The translations under genes were made by a program, and so were the position numbers. This document shows, in pieces, positions 38,001 through 60,763 of a stretch of DNA of 64,000 nucleotides; the first letter of the stretch is position 1, and each line of letters starts with the position of its first letter. The stretch covers positions 6,963,376 through 7,027,375 of the forward strand of contig NW_017804020.1 in NCBI RefSeq assembly GCF_001625305.1. The letters run 5' to 3'. Source of the DNA: Branchiostoma belcheri. Its lineage: Eukaryota > Chordata > Leptocardii > Amphioxiformes > Branchiostomatidae. The notes beneath the pieces were generated by a model that ran no database searches, was not told the origin of the DNA, and was given only the letters and a program-made list of their open reading frames with translations.

Positions 38001-41000
38001 TGAACAGCCTGGTGTTGTATGGGCTGATTTTCTGCACAAGAAAAACAAGTTTGGATCATGGACTATGGATTACAAGTAAGCTAACAGTCACCTGCATCGT
38101 CTACACAAACACCTGCATTGCCTGTGCAAACATCTGTATTGTCTTTCCAAACACCTGCATCATCTAGACAAACACCTGCATTGCCTGTGCAAACACCTAC
38201 ATTGCCTGTACAAACACCTGTATTGTCTTCCAAAACACCTGCATCATCTAGACAAACACCTGCATTGCCTGTGCAAACACCTGTATTGTCTTCCCAAACA
38301 CCTGCATTGTCTACACAAACACCTGCACTGCCTGTGCAAACACCTGTATTGTCTTCCCAAACACCTGCATCATCTAGACAAACACCTGCACCGTCTGTGC
38401 AAACATCTGTATCGTCTATGGAAACACCTGCATCATCTACATAAACAGCTGTGTCGTCTATGGAAACACCTGCATCTTTTACGCAAACACCTGCATCATC
38501 TACACAATCACCAGGTGCATCTTCTATGCAACAAACTGCATCTTCTGCGCAAACACCTGCATCGCCTACACAAAAAACTGTGTCATCTACATTTTCAGAT
38601 GAAATATTCTTCTGTTGAAATTTCACTGAAAGGTTAACTTTTCATACAGTACCTTCTCATCCAGGAACCTCTGTGCAATTTCTGCATCCTTCAGGTCACA
38701 GTTCTTGGAGAAGTAAGTAGTTATACCCTGGGAGGGGAAACAAACATTTTACTAAAGCCATCTTAGTGTCTTACAAGGAATATTTTTCCAAAAGTAACAG
38801 TCACTGTCCTTGGTGCTGAATATCATTCTAACAATTGGTTAGAATGATATTCGGCACGAAGGACAGTGACTGTTACTTTTTAACCATTGGTTAGAATGGT
38901 ATTCAGCACAAAGGACAGTGACTGTTACTTTTTAACCATTGGTTAGAATGATATTCGGCACCAAGGACAGTGACTGTTACTTTTAACCATTAGTAAGAAT
39001 GATATTCAGCACCAAGGACAGTGACTGTTACTTTAACCATTGGTTAGAATGATATTCAGCACCAAGGACAGTGACTGTTACTTTAACCATCGGTTAGAAT
39101 GATATTCAGCACCAAGGACAGTGACTGTTACTTTTTAACCATTGGTTAGAATAATATTCAGCACCAAGGACAGTGACTGTTACTTTAACCATCGGTTAGA
39201 ATGATATTCAGCACCAAGGACAGTGACTGTTACACAGAGTTGGTTTAACCACTACCAACAACAGATAATTAATGAACAAAGCCAAAACAACAATAAGGCC
39301 ACACCAATTTAATTTCTTGGTTAATGGATTCGCTCGCTTCATTTTTTTCTGATTTGCAAATAAAAATAAATATACAAATTCAGAATCAACAGTTACTGCA
39401 AAATGCTCATATTTTGTTCTGAACAGTTGAAAACAGTCCTTTTCATCCTAGTTGTTACAGTTATTCCATCTTTCAATGCTATGGTATCATTAAAAGTTCA
39501 AAATTCATTGTTTAAATTTTAAACCAGCCTGGTGTGTTGACTTCATGGCTCCTATTTTGGGCCATAAAAGGATGCCCAGGCCTGTTTTTATTTTTTATTT
39601 TTTCGCCTGCCCGCTCCATTATTTTTCTAGAAAAATCTGTTAACCAAGAAATTAAATTGGTGTGGCCTAAGAGAAGTTTGAAAAAATCTCTTCGGCGAGA
39701 GGGGGGATAATGCCAATCAGGTCCACATTTGCATCAACATTCAACAATTTCACCATCACATAACTTCCAAGTACATGTACCACAAGTATAGAAATTCCCA
39801 TTATGTAAGGCCATGTTGATTTAATTATATGGATGACATCCTATGGAAAACAAAAAACTGATGCAAGCGTGCAAATAAAAAGAAGTTAGTCACAAAAAAA
39901 ATTGATTATGAAATCTAGGTGGTCATGAAGGTTAAAAAAATGACGCAGAGTAATATTTTATTGGCATGGTGAATAATAGACTCTTCATTTTCATTCCTTC
40001 ACATTTTCTTCTTGTCCTGGAATGGATTTTTGCATTCTGTGACGTAACTAAGTATCGTTTTTCAGCATTTTTTGAATTTATGTCTTAAATTTGCTCATTT
40101 TGTGGCTACTTTTGTACGATTTACAGTATGGTTGAAAACTTTTTTTTGGGAAAAAGACAAAAATTCGTGCATGCGTGGATGTCATCCATATAATCAAATC
40201 AACATAGCCTAACAACAATAACAACAAAAACATGTTTACCTTGTCTCCGAGTCCCAGCTGTTTCTCCCTGTTTGTGAGAGAGTACAGGGGTCCTGACACG
40301 GCTGTCCACAGCTTTTCAGTGCCTGTTGGATCTGCCTTGTAGGCTGCACTGGACCATACTGCAGCCTTAAACTTCTCCTGTAGAAATACACATAGAATAT
40401 TGTAGTTAGGGTTGTTGACTCAGAATATGAAGGTTCTGGGTTCGAATCCCTGACAAGCCCCAATGATGTGTCCTGGGAAAGATACTTTGCACCTACTCGA
40501 GTTGCTTATACTAATAGGTACTTCTTAACCACTAGGCAAGAAATTTTTACAAAAAATTGGAAATGTGTGGCTGGTGGTTGGCTGGTGTTCGAGAGTAGGT
40601 CAGCAGCGTGCGAGGTGTGTTTGAGGGTAAGATTTGACTCAAATTTAACTCAAATCCAATTTGATTCATACAAATACATAGGCCTGGCTTACATCTGGTC
40701 AGCCTGCTCCCCAACTTCAGCCAAGCTCGGTGTTTGTGGGAAGGTTCTGTATCTGTGACAGGAGCTCTAAGTTGTACTTGAACATGTATGTGGTGCTGTA
40801 CCAAAAGCTGTCACTAGAGGGCACTTTACCACATTGTCTAACAGGATCTGTGACTCTAATATTAAGTAATTAAGCTTCAAGGCGACACAACACAGTTTTC
40901 GCCCAATGGGGATTTTTATAGTTAAGGACCCCAAAGAGACTCACTTCAACTCACTGAAAATCATAGTAGGGTGCACAAGCAAGGTTCAGAATTTGATGTG

Positions 41001-44000
41001 TTTAATTGCAGGGTATAGTGTACAAAATATGTGAAAATGAGCTTAGATTTGCCGACTAGTTCTCTTCTCATGCCCTCTTTTATTAGCGCCACTGCGGAGG
41101 TCATGGAACTGCAGCCGACGCACAGTACTAGGCGGGACAAGTATCCAAGCGCAAATCTACGCCACGCACCATAATTCAACTTTTACAGTCTCAAAACTGA
41201 CGTATTCCTCTAACATTTACCACAGGTTCCATCTTGATGCCATGCACAGAACAATCTTGGCACCTTTCTCTAGTATTGTGCAGCACTACTTTGTGCCCGG
41301 ACTACTTTTGACTACGGGGTTGGCCCATAAATACTGTGTTGTGCGGCCTTAACCTAGACCTACCACTGGTAGCCCAGGGATGAACTTGGTGTCCCCAAAG
41401 GACTTGTAGTTGCCCATGTTGGAATAGAAACCAGCGGCATACACCATCAAGGCCTGCAAAAAAATGAATGAAAACGCAAAGAATATTTCTGGTAAAATAA
41501 TTCATTCATTATATTGCAGGGCTTGAAATTCATTTTTGGGAATAGGTGCACTACTTGTGCACCCAACCAAAAAAATTAGGTGCACAAAAGAAATTTTGGG
41601 ATGCACCATATAAGATAAAATAACTTACTAATTATCAAACAAGTACAAAAAACAATTGTAGAATGTCATCATTTCTTAAGAAAAGTACTATAACAATGAT
41701 TTTATCATTTTTCTGACACTTAAAATTAAGAATATGCTGTATACATTGTACGACTGTGCATTTAACATCTTTACATATGTAAACCTATGAAAATATTTGG
41801 GTGTACTGGTGCAATCACAGAAAAAAATTGTGTGCACAGCTCCAAATTTGGGTGCACTAAGGTGCACATGCACCCAGTATTTCGAGCCCTGCATTGACAT
41901 TTTTATTGCATTCTATTGATGATCTTAAAGGCATCTAATGCAAGTTCATGGTGGTAAAACATGGATTTTCAAAGTCAACTTTCTGTTCATTTCTTTAATG
42001 TAGCAGGGCTCGAACTTCATTTTTGAGAATAGGTGCACTGGTGCACCCAACCTAAAAAATTGGGTGCACACAAAATATTTTGGGTACACCATATAAGATA
42101 AAATAAGAAAAACTAAAAAGCAAAAACTAATTATTTTTTATTTCTTCAGAAAGTGTTGTAACAATGATTTTATTATTTTTCTAACACTTAGATGTTAAGA
42201 ATATGCTGTATACTACAATACATTTAACATCATACGTAAACCTACGAAAATATATGAGTGCACTGCTCCAAATTTGGGTGCACATGCACCCAGTATTTTG
42301 ATCCCTGTGTAGTTAATTGAATCAATCCTGAGCTCAAGACAGCTGTATCACCTGGAACTCCTCCTGAGAGGGTCCATCAGGTGCGGATGTAGCTGCCTGC
42401 TCCAGGTCTGTGGGAGACTGAGCCTGGAACATCTTCTGTAGCAGCACGAAGATTCCCGGTGACTCTGGGGATGTCTGCAGCAAGACTATCAGCCCTCCAT
42501 ACCAGGAGGCCTGGAGTAGAAAGAGACCATCAACATATTATTGTCTGATGTTACATGTAGTCCCTGCCATATCAGGCCACGAAATTAACTTTTTTTCCTA
42601 TTAATAAAAAAAAGTATTATGCATATTGTCCCAGCACTGTCCCAAAAATATATTTCATTTGTCCCGAAGTGAGTATGAACTGTCCCAACCTGTTTTTTTT
42701 TTAAGAATTCTGTGACTTCAGCTTGAAGTCAACTTTATTTTGCTTATGTTCACTCCCAGCTAGCGCTGCAGGTGCACTGTAATTGTAGACACGAAATTTG
42801 GGGGGATTTTTCCGGATCCAAAAGCCAGGATGTGTGCCTGGTAAAAAAAGAAGGGCTGACATTCTGATATTGATTATTTTTCTATTGTCCCAAAAATGTC
42901 CCAAAGTGTCTTTTCAGTTGTCCTAGGCTGAGCCTAAATTTTAGCGGTCAGTGGCCATTGGACCACCTTTGATTTCGAGCCCTACAAAACGGTTAACGTT
43001 GGTGCTGTTGAAATTCATTCCTGCACTACTTGATGTAGGAACACATTTTTGCACTATTCACAGTATGTGCCTGTCCATAGCAATTTCTAATCTACTTTGT
43101 ATAGTATTTAACATCACGAGACACATTTTTAACGTCATATGGTAAACCCATGACAAGAACGCTGCATGGTTGTTTATACCAGCTGGGATGGGTGGCAGTG
43201 GAATGCACACCTGGCACGGACGTTTGTTTACTTAGTAAGTAAACCCAGATGAAGTTACACATGCACTTGCTTTGACACTCATTTAGATACATATCAGGAG
43301 AGTCTTAAGAAACAAGCTCTTTGATCCTAATCTTCTCTATTATTTCCACAACAAGGACCGCGCCGTGCTTCTGCATCTGAAATTAGACAAGACAATGGTG
43401 TAAGATATGCATCAATAGCGGCATACTGTCACAATATTGAGTAAATTAGTTTGTCCATGACCTTTGCAATGCCTACAATGATCTTGTAAACACTGTAAAT
43501 GTACTAGTTACCATATGCTAAAAATTAGTATTGTTTCAACCACTAAAAACACCGCAAAAATCTCCTTTCCTTTCCAAATGTGAAATTTATCCCCCGCAAA
43601 CAAAAATGAATTTGTAAAGACATGACACAACAAGAGTTTGGAGATCTCAATCCTCCAGGAAACCATGGTGTCTATATACAAGTCACAACTTTTTAGGACG
43701 CAACGTAACCCATTTGTAATCCCCTTCTGTATTGTGCATTAGAGAAAAACACCACGCAGGTGCCAGCTGTCAATTTGCAAGGTTATGTAAGAAACCAGGA
43801 GGAGACAGTAGAAACAGATAAAAACCCCTTGGTCCCGGGCCGGATTCGAACTCACGGCTCCCGGGCCACAGGCAGACGCTCTAACTGAGTGAGCTAAAAG
43901 GTCTAGACCCATTGGCTGGGTCAGTTAGTAGCGCCTATAAACCCCCAACTGTTACACTACTCCCCCTTTTCTTTTCAAGATTCGTACTCGAATCTTCCGA

Positions 44001-44203
44001 ATTCGACATCCCTGGAGCGGCAATCTTTGCCAGAACTCCCAGGGCCGGTGTGGGAACCACTGTAAGAAACAGGAGGAGCCCGTAAAAACCCCACTGGTCC
44101 CGGGCTACCAGACATACACTTGACAAGTGTGATTAATGACTTTCTCACCCTGGAACAGACTGAACCCAATTAACTTTTTTATATCCATTGCAACTTAACC
44201 ATG

Positions 44204-44242
<39 letters not shown>

Positions 44243-44761
44243 CCATACACGACACACACACACATACAAACACACACACACGGACACACACAGTCACACA
44301 AAACAAATTCCTGCTGGCTCCTGGCAAGATTATGAGCCCTTCACATTTTTAATTACTGGCGTTCTGCTTATCACTCTTCCCCGAAATGACCCACATGCCT
44401 TCAACCATAATTTATGATTAATACAACTTGTTACAAGAGCACACTTACACACAGACGCTATGGAAAACATAACCTTCTTAATATATAATAATATCATATA
44501 CAAGCGTGTATTCATGCAAAAAAAATATTTTTAGCAAAATAATATTCTTAGAAGAAATACTGAGAAAAGGAAAAATTCGTGGTTCTAAAGAAAGGCGTTA
44601 CACTAACATATGGTGAGGGAGGGGGGCGGAAACACACGTGCCTGGGACAGGTAGTGAGCGTACAGCTTCTCTCGGTCAGTCAGCAGGCCGAACGCCGCCT
44701 TACAGTCCAGCAGCGCCACGGGCGAGTCCGTGGGCAGGACGTACTGGGACTGGTCAGTCAT
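25957..44761 (-). CDS. DPP3: Dipeptidyl peptidase 3, complete 16-exon gene
   Basis: DPP3 is a cytosolic zinc exopeptidase (family M49) that removes N-terminal dipeptides from short peptides such as enkephalins and angiotensins. Joining 16 exons in phase gives 726 residues; human DPP3 has about 737. The catalytic HELLGH motif falls at 450-455 and EECRAE at 507-512, so both zinc histidines, the catalytic Glu451 and the third ligand Glu508 are present. ETGE at 480-483 matches the KEAP1-binding motif of human DPP3. Fifteen introns separate the exons: fourteen GT-AG, and the first apparently GC-AG. The ATG at 44759-44761 aligns with the vertebrate start, and a TAA stop lies at 25957-25959. The gene converges on Pellino and is head-to-head with VPS54. 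No frame break or missing catalytic residue is seen. Confidence 0.95.
26172..26330 (+). repeat. Half copy of the TAGACACC inverted-repeat element
   Basis: CCAATTCTCTGACCTA, GCTGACGTTTCGGTGTCTAT and CAGAGCTTCTGACCTGAG match one arm of the element at 59451-59660. Confidence 0.55.
26589..26751 (-). CDS. DPP3: DPP3 exon 15, residues 627-681
   Basis: 163 bases, acceptor GTATTACAG, donor GTAGGC. Encodes [20 protein letters not shown] and [21 protein letters not shown]. It leaves one base that forms Asp with the last exon. Confidence 0.92.
26757..27178 (-). pseudogene. 5'-truncated non-LTR retrotransposon 3' end
   Basis: Read on the - strand, a 82-residue frame contains [20 protein letters not shown], the pattern found at the C-terminus of LINE reverse-transcriptase polyproteins. 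A short ATATC-rich tail follows at 26757-26780. It lies between DPP3 exons 14 and 15. Only the 3' end is present, so it is inactive. Confidence 0.65.
27836..28256. mobile_element. GGCCATGTT-family MITE, near-intact copy
   Basis: 420 bp from GTCCAAGTTGATTTGATT to AATCAAATCAACATGGCC, without the large insert seen at 6246-7329. TTA lies on the left, TTG on the right. It ends 32 bp before DPP3 exon 14 sequence. Confidence 0.75.
28289..28468 (-). CDS. DPP3: DPP3 exon 14, residues 567-626
   Basis: 60 codons, acceptor CCATGGCAG, donor GTACGT. Contains [20 protein letters not shown] and [14 protein letters not shown]. Confidence 0.95.
28569..28650 (-). repeat. Partial GTGCACC-rich repeat
   Basis: CAGGGCTCGACATACTGG and TTAGTGCACCCAAATTTGG mark the start of an inverse copy; the rest is absent. 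Confidence 0.55.
28800..28978 (+). repeat. LINE-like 3' UTR tail
   Basis: Ends with TAAATAAAATTGAACTTGAA, a 3' end style typical of truncated non-LTR elements. No reverse-transcriptase sequence remains. Confidence 0.4.
28988..29712. repeat. Copy 2 of the repeat nested at 6380-7117
   Basis: Begins GGAACTAGAAAGGCCGAC and ends GGTGAACCCATAATTACAG, collinear with 6380-7117. Here it stands alone, so it is an independent repeat. Confidence 0.65.
29710..29935. repeat. Imperfect inverted repeat
   Basis: CCATAATATCACCACCTTGA near 29740 is mirrored by TCAAGGTGGCGATATTATGG near 29879, with inverted GTATGTTGCAGTAAA/TACTGCAACATAC between. Probably a small foldback element. Confidence 0.6.
29985..30125. 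repeat. ATTC/AGTC-type microsatellite
   Basis: Degenerate CATT and CAGTCATTC units end within a few bases of the DPP3 exon 13 boundary at 30131. Confidence 0.85.
30131..30259 (-). CDS. DPP3: DPP3 exon 13, residues 524-566
   Basis: 43 codons, acceptor TTTGTCTCAG, donor GTGGGA. Reads [20 protein letters not shown] and [19 protein letters not shown], near identical in kind to vertebrate DPP3. Confidence 0.95.
30295..30620. repeat. AACTAGAAAGG repeat, short form
   Basis: Starts AACTAGAAAGGTTATAACAT and carries TACCTTCGCATATGGTCT and CACCAGTTACCATGGTGACA. Relatives occur at 35190-35470, 47411-47700 and, inverted, 51000-51200. Confidence 0.55.
30678..30794 (-). CDS. DPP3: DPP3 exon 12 with EECRAE motif
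   Basis: 39 codons, acceptor CCCCGACAG, donor GTACAG. Contains [20 protein letters not shown]; the EECRAE motif at 507-512 supplies the third zinc ligand, Glu508. Confidence 0.96.
31072..31206 (-). CDS. DPP3: DPP3 exon 11 with HELLGH zinc motif
   Basis: 45 codons, acceptor TTTTTGTGCAG, donor GTAACA. Encodes [15 protein letters not shown] (HELLGH at residues 450-455: zinc ligands His450 and His455, catalytic Glu451) and ends HTETGEK with the KEAP1-type ETGE at 480-483. Confidence 0.97.
31224..32050 (-). repeat. LINE-like 3' segment split by a MITE
   Basis: GAATGAATGAATGAGACTTT starts a typical LINE tail in - orientation with an A-rich body to 31520. The MITE at 31521-31910 interrupts it, and similar A-rich text resumes to about 32050. 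No protein remnant recognised. Confidence 0.4.
31521..31910 (-). mobile_element. GGCCACACC MITE, copy 4
   Basis: Both ends intact, TAA on each side (3-bp target duplication), internal ATAGGATGCCTAGACC. Confidence 0.88.
32083..32310 (-). repeat. Diverged AGGCATCC-family repeat
   Basis: Starts AAAGGCATCCAGTG and shares the GGGCTTTGAAACCCGATTTT and AGTTGAAAC stretches with the family at 25168 and 48308. Confidence 0.4.
32335..32957. repeat. 54-bp minisatellite ending at a DPP3 splice donor
   Basis: Units of about 54 bp carry TTTTACACAATTTGGAACTT, CCTGACCTACTAAAAATG and TTAGAAAGTCC. About five near-perfect units lie at 32710-32957 and diverged ones at 32335-32455, separated by an unrelated 245-bp GC-rich segment. 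The last unit runs directly into DPP3 exon 10. Confidence 0.9.
32456..32705. other. GC-rich segment interrupting the 54-bp array
   Basis: CpG-rich with CCGCAGCCATTTTGAAAAGC near 32475 (YY1-like), unlike the A/T-rich repeat on both sides. A GGTAAATT donor-like site (32599) and TTTAATTTCAG acceptor-like site (about 32681-32691) are on the + strand. Could be a captured promoter or first-exon fragment; no product recognised. Confidence 0.4.
32958..33094 (-). CDS. DPP3: DPP3 exon 10, residues 394-439
   Basis: Acceptor TGATCAG, donor GTCAGG. Reads [20 protein letters not shown] through [12 protein letters not shown]. The donor is the first base of a 54-bp tandem repeat, so donor-like GTCAGG sequences recur downstream. 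Confidence 0.93.
33204..33545 (-). repeat. Decayed copy of the ATGCCCGTAGCCAGG element
   Basis: GCTCGTAGCCAAGGGGGG at one end and GGCAGTGGGAAGAACCCACC at the other match 25451-25812 in part, with the interior AGGTCCACTTTTTGG. Confidence 0.55.
33825..34052. repeat. Foldback element with arms near 90 bp
   Basis: ACTAGAGAATTCTTTCAGCA...AGTGGCC is followed about 50 bp later by its inverted complement ending GAATTCTCTAGT. Non-coding; lies in the DPP3 intron between exons 9 and 10. Confidence 0.8.
34088..34510 (+). pseudogene. LINE reverse-transcriptase C-terminal remnant
   Basis: Conceptual translation contains [20 protein letters not shown], then after a stop and frame change [20 protein letters not shown], the usual C-terminal end of jockey/CR1-like polyproteins. 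It finishes with an ACAGAT repeat tail at 34490-34508, opposite in strand to DPP3 and just outside the exon 9 donor. Confidence 0.75.
34526..34779 (-). CDS. DPP3: DPP3 exon 9, residues 309-394
   Basis: 254 bases, acceptor ATTCCCAG, donor GTAAGG. Contains [33 protein letters not shown] and PN, a conserved DPP3 core block. A LINE fragment ends about 17 bp beyond its donor. Confidence 0.95.
34850..35105 (-). pseudogene. Second LINE reverse-transcriptase C-terminal remnant
   Basis: A - strand frame reads [20 protein letters not shown] and [14 protein letters not shown], matching the SFFPRT-x-WN-x-LP pattern at the end of many non-LTR polyproteins. Different element from 34088-34510. Truncated, so inactive. 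Confidence 0.75.
35539..35905 (+). mobile_element. AGGCATCCAAT-family MITE beside DPP3 exon 8
   Basis: Starts AGGCATCCAATTAATG, collinear with 48308-48681. The right end is eroded and stops about 12 bp from the exon at 35917. Confidence 0.6.
35917..36047 (-). CDS. DPP3: DPP3 exon 8, residues 266-309
   Basis: Acceptor TTACATTAG, donor GTTAGC. Contains [20 protein letters not shown] and GPIVE. An AG 11 bases further in could serve as an alternative acceptor, but the chosen one keeps phase with the previous exon. Confidence 0.92.
36215..36559 (-). repeat. GTGCACC-rich repeat, inverse copy
   Basis: CAGGGCTGGAAATACTGGG to ATTTCGAGCCCTG. GAATC abuts both ends (36210-36214 and 36560-36564), a possible target duplication. 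Confidence 0.75.
36674..36807 (-). CDS. DPP3: DPP3 exon 7, residues 221-265
   Basis: Acceptor TTGCCCTCAG, donor GTAACT. Contains [18 protein letters not shown], matching VTRGDYAPILQKVV of vertebrate DPP3. Confidence 0.94.
37471..37841 (+). mobile_element. GGCCACACC MITE, copy 5
   Basis: AGGCTACACCAATTTAATTT to AAATTGGTGTGGCC, same orientation as copy 1. TAA on the left, TAG on the right. Confidence 0.85.
37953..38031 (-). CDS. DPP3: DPP3 exon 6, residues 195-221
   Basis: Acceptor CTTGTGCAG, donor GTATAT. Contains [20 protein letters not shown] and ends with one base of a split Glu codon completed by the next exon. Confidence 0.92.
38081..38600. repeat. 18-bp minisatellite in a DPP3 intron
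   Basis: Units like ACACCTGCATTGTCTACA repeat about 28 times. Because 18 is six codons, long open frames result on both strands (a 181-residue VCxDDAG-type frame on - and a 108-residue QTPASS-type frame on +). It fills almost all of the 621-bp intron between DPP3 exons 5 and 6. Confidence 0.92.
38653..38727 (-). CDS. DPP3: DPP3 exon 5, residues 170-194
   Basis: 25 codons, acceptor CCTCCCAG, donor GTACTG. Reads [20 protein letters not shown] and FLDEK. It is bordered on both sides by minisatellite arrays. Confidence 0.93.
38790..39233. repeat. 52-bp tandem array beginning with a palindrome
   Basis: About eight units contain TTAGAATGATATTCAGCACC and AAGGACAGTGACTGTTACTT. The first unit is inverted relative to the rest, forming 43-bp arms (38790-38832 and 38838-38880) with two mismatches and a 5-bp loop. 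Confidence 0.92.
39296..39668 (-). mobile_element. GGCCACACC MITE, copy 6
   Basis: Intact ends with TAA on both sides. Confidence 0.88.
39809..40209. mobile_element. GGCCATGTT-family MITE
   Basis: GGCCATGTTGATTTAATT to its near complement AATCAAATCAACATAGCC, 401 bp, flanked by TAA on both sides. It ends 30 bp before DPP3 exon 4 sequence. Confidence 0.8.
40240..40377 (-). CDS. DPP3: DPP3 exon 4, residues 124-169
   Basis: 46 codons from TTCTACAG to GTAAAC. The divergent helical stretch ends EKQLGLGDK, corresponding to the LGLGKEG region of human DPP3. Confidence 0.92.
40395..40510 (+). repeat. tRNA-derived SINE-like fragment
   Basis: GGTTCGAATCC (polymerase III B box) at 40439-40449 is preceded by a short tRNA-like head and followed by TGTGTCCTGGGAAAGATACT, the style of invertebrate SINE bodies. 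It abuts the DPP3 exon 4 acceptor region. Confidence 0.5.
41364..41453 (-). CDS. DPP3: DPP3 exon 3, residues 94-123
   Basis: 30 codons, acceptor TTTTTGCAG, donor GTAGGT. Reads [20 protein letters not shown], a DPP3 signature near the substrate cleft. Confidence 0.95.
41517..41891 (+). repeat. GTGCACC-rich repeat
   Basis: CAGGGCTTGAAATTCATT to ATTTCGAGCCCTG with internal GGTGCAC motifs. Confidence 0.75.
42004..42307 (+). repeat. GTGCACC-rich repeat, adjacent second copy
   Basis: CAGGGCTCGAACTTCATT to CAGTATTTTGATCCCTG. Separated from the previous copy by an AGGCATC-family fragment at 41925-42003. Confidence 0.72.
42352..42510 (-). CDS. DPP3: DPP3 exon 2, residues 41-93
   Basis: 53 codons, acceptor CTACTCCAG, donor GTGATA. 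Contains [20 protein letters not shown], strongly conserved in DPP3. Confidence 0.94.
42573..42983 (+). repeat. TGTCCC-rich repeat, copy 2
   Basis: CAGGCCACGAAATTAAC to GATTTCGAGCCCT, collinear with 11119-11493, including AGTTGTCC and GCTTGAAGTCAACTTT stretches. Confidence 0.7.
43825..44135 (-). repeat. tRNA-headed SINE-like element
   Basis: On the - strand TAGCTCACTCAGTTAGAGC resembles an A box and GAGTTCGAATCC (43842-43853) a B box. The arms do not fold into a proper tRNA. AAAACCCC...GGTCCCGGG recurs at 44092-44106, suggesting a duplicated SINE segment. Confidence 0.5.
44209..44296. repeat. AC dinucleotide-rich microsatellite
   Basis: Interrupted AC repeat with CACG and CATAC interruptions. 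Confidence 0.95.
44642..44761 (-). CDS. DPP3: DPP3 exon 1, residues 1-40
   Basis: Starts [20 protein letters not shown] and ends [11 protein letters not shown], matching the vertebrate N-terminus. The only in-phase donor is CAG|GCACGT, a GC donor. Phase 0 joins LSQ to ASWYGG of the next exon. Confidence 0.9.
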
Positions 44762-45581
44762 GACGTGGTCACTGCGATTCAGCCGGAGTGGTCAAGGGGA
44801 GAAATAAACTGGACTAGAGCGAAGAAGAATGGACAAGGTAGAATGCGGAAGTAAAATGAGTGAGATAGCTGCCCACTGCGACCACAATAGTGCCTGTTTG
44901 TTGGTTCCAGAAGAAAGTATTTTTTTACAAAATGAAATATTAGACATTTTTAGTAATTATATCAATTTAATTTCAATCTGCAATTTTGGTTAGTAATATT
45001 AAAATACATTGAATTTATTTCATTTCATAAAGAACTGTTGGTCAGGCATCACACTGAAATACGAAAATTTGCTCGTTCCAAAGTTTTCACCCAAAATATT
45101 ACTTTACCTTACCATTTTAGCACATCCCTACATTAAGATGTTACAACTGTTGTGTTTTATTAGTTTACCGCGATTTGTTTACGTGTTTATCTGTGATTTT
45201 CCACATCCGTAAATAAAAATTTGTTGCTGTCAGTGTGCCACGTCCGCTATGGAATTGTGGGTAATTTACAACATGGCCGCCGATTGAGAAAAAAATCCGA
45301 AGTGAACCAAGAAATCTCGAAAAAACTCGTTTTTCTTGTCTTCCACGAAGAAAACCGTGAGTGTTTCACGACTTATAAAATGGAACGTATCTATTTCGAT
45401 AAAGAAGGGCGTGTCTTGGACTGTCTAGGCGGTATATGACGGCATAACAGAGCGAACATTTTCGACCCCAAGACAAGTCTTCGATCACAAGATCAGAGTT
45501 CAACCTGAGAGAAAAAAACATCTGCACTTTGGACGATTTTTGTGGCCGAAAATGCGCCGGTGAGAGGAAAATCCAGCTCCC
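44762..45581. promoter_or_regulatory. Head-to-head DPP3/VPS54 promoter interval
   Basis: 820 bp separate the two start codons and must hold both 5' UTRs. At 45269-45282 the sequence AACATGGCCGCC resembles a YY1 site near a transcription start, and GGAATTGTGGG at 45251-45261 resembles half of a ZNF143-type site. No TATA box is evident. Shared regulation is an inference from layout. Confidence 0.5.

Positions 45582-60763
<15,182 letters not shown>

Noticed and set aside
38081..38626. 181-residue Cys/Asp-rich repeat protein on the - strand
   Set aside because: It is an 18-bp minisatellite read in frame. Both strands are open, it lies wholly inside an intron, and the DPP3 exons on each side join in phase without it.
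43310..43400. Extra constitutive DPP3 exon
   Set aside because: It would introduce a stop soon after exon 1, and exon 1 joins exon 2 perfectly without it. Kept only as a low-interest finding.
43831..43903. tRNA gene on the - strand
   Set aside because: The B box is good but the arms fold poorly, and flanking segments are duplicated as in a SINE.
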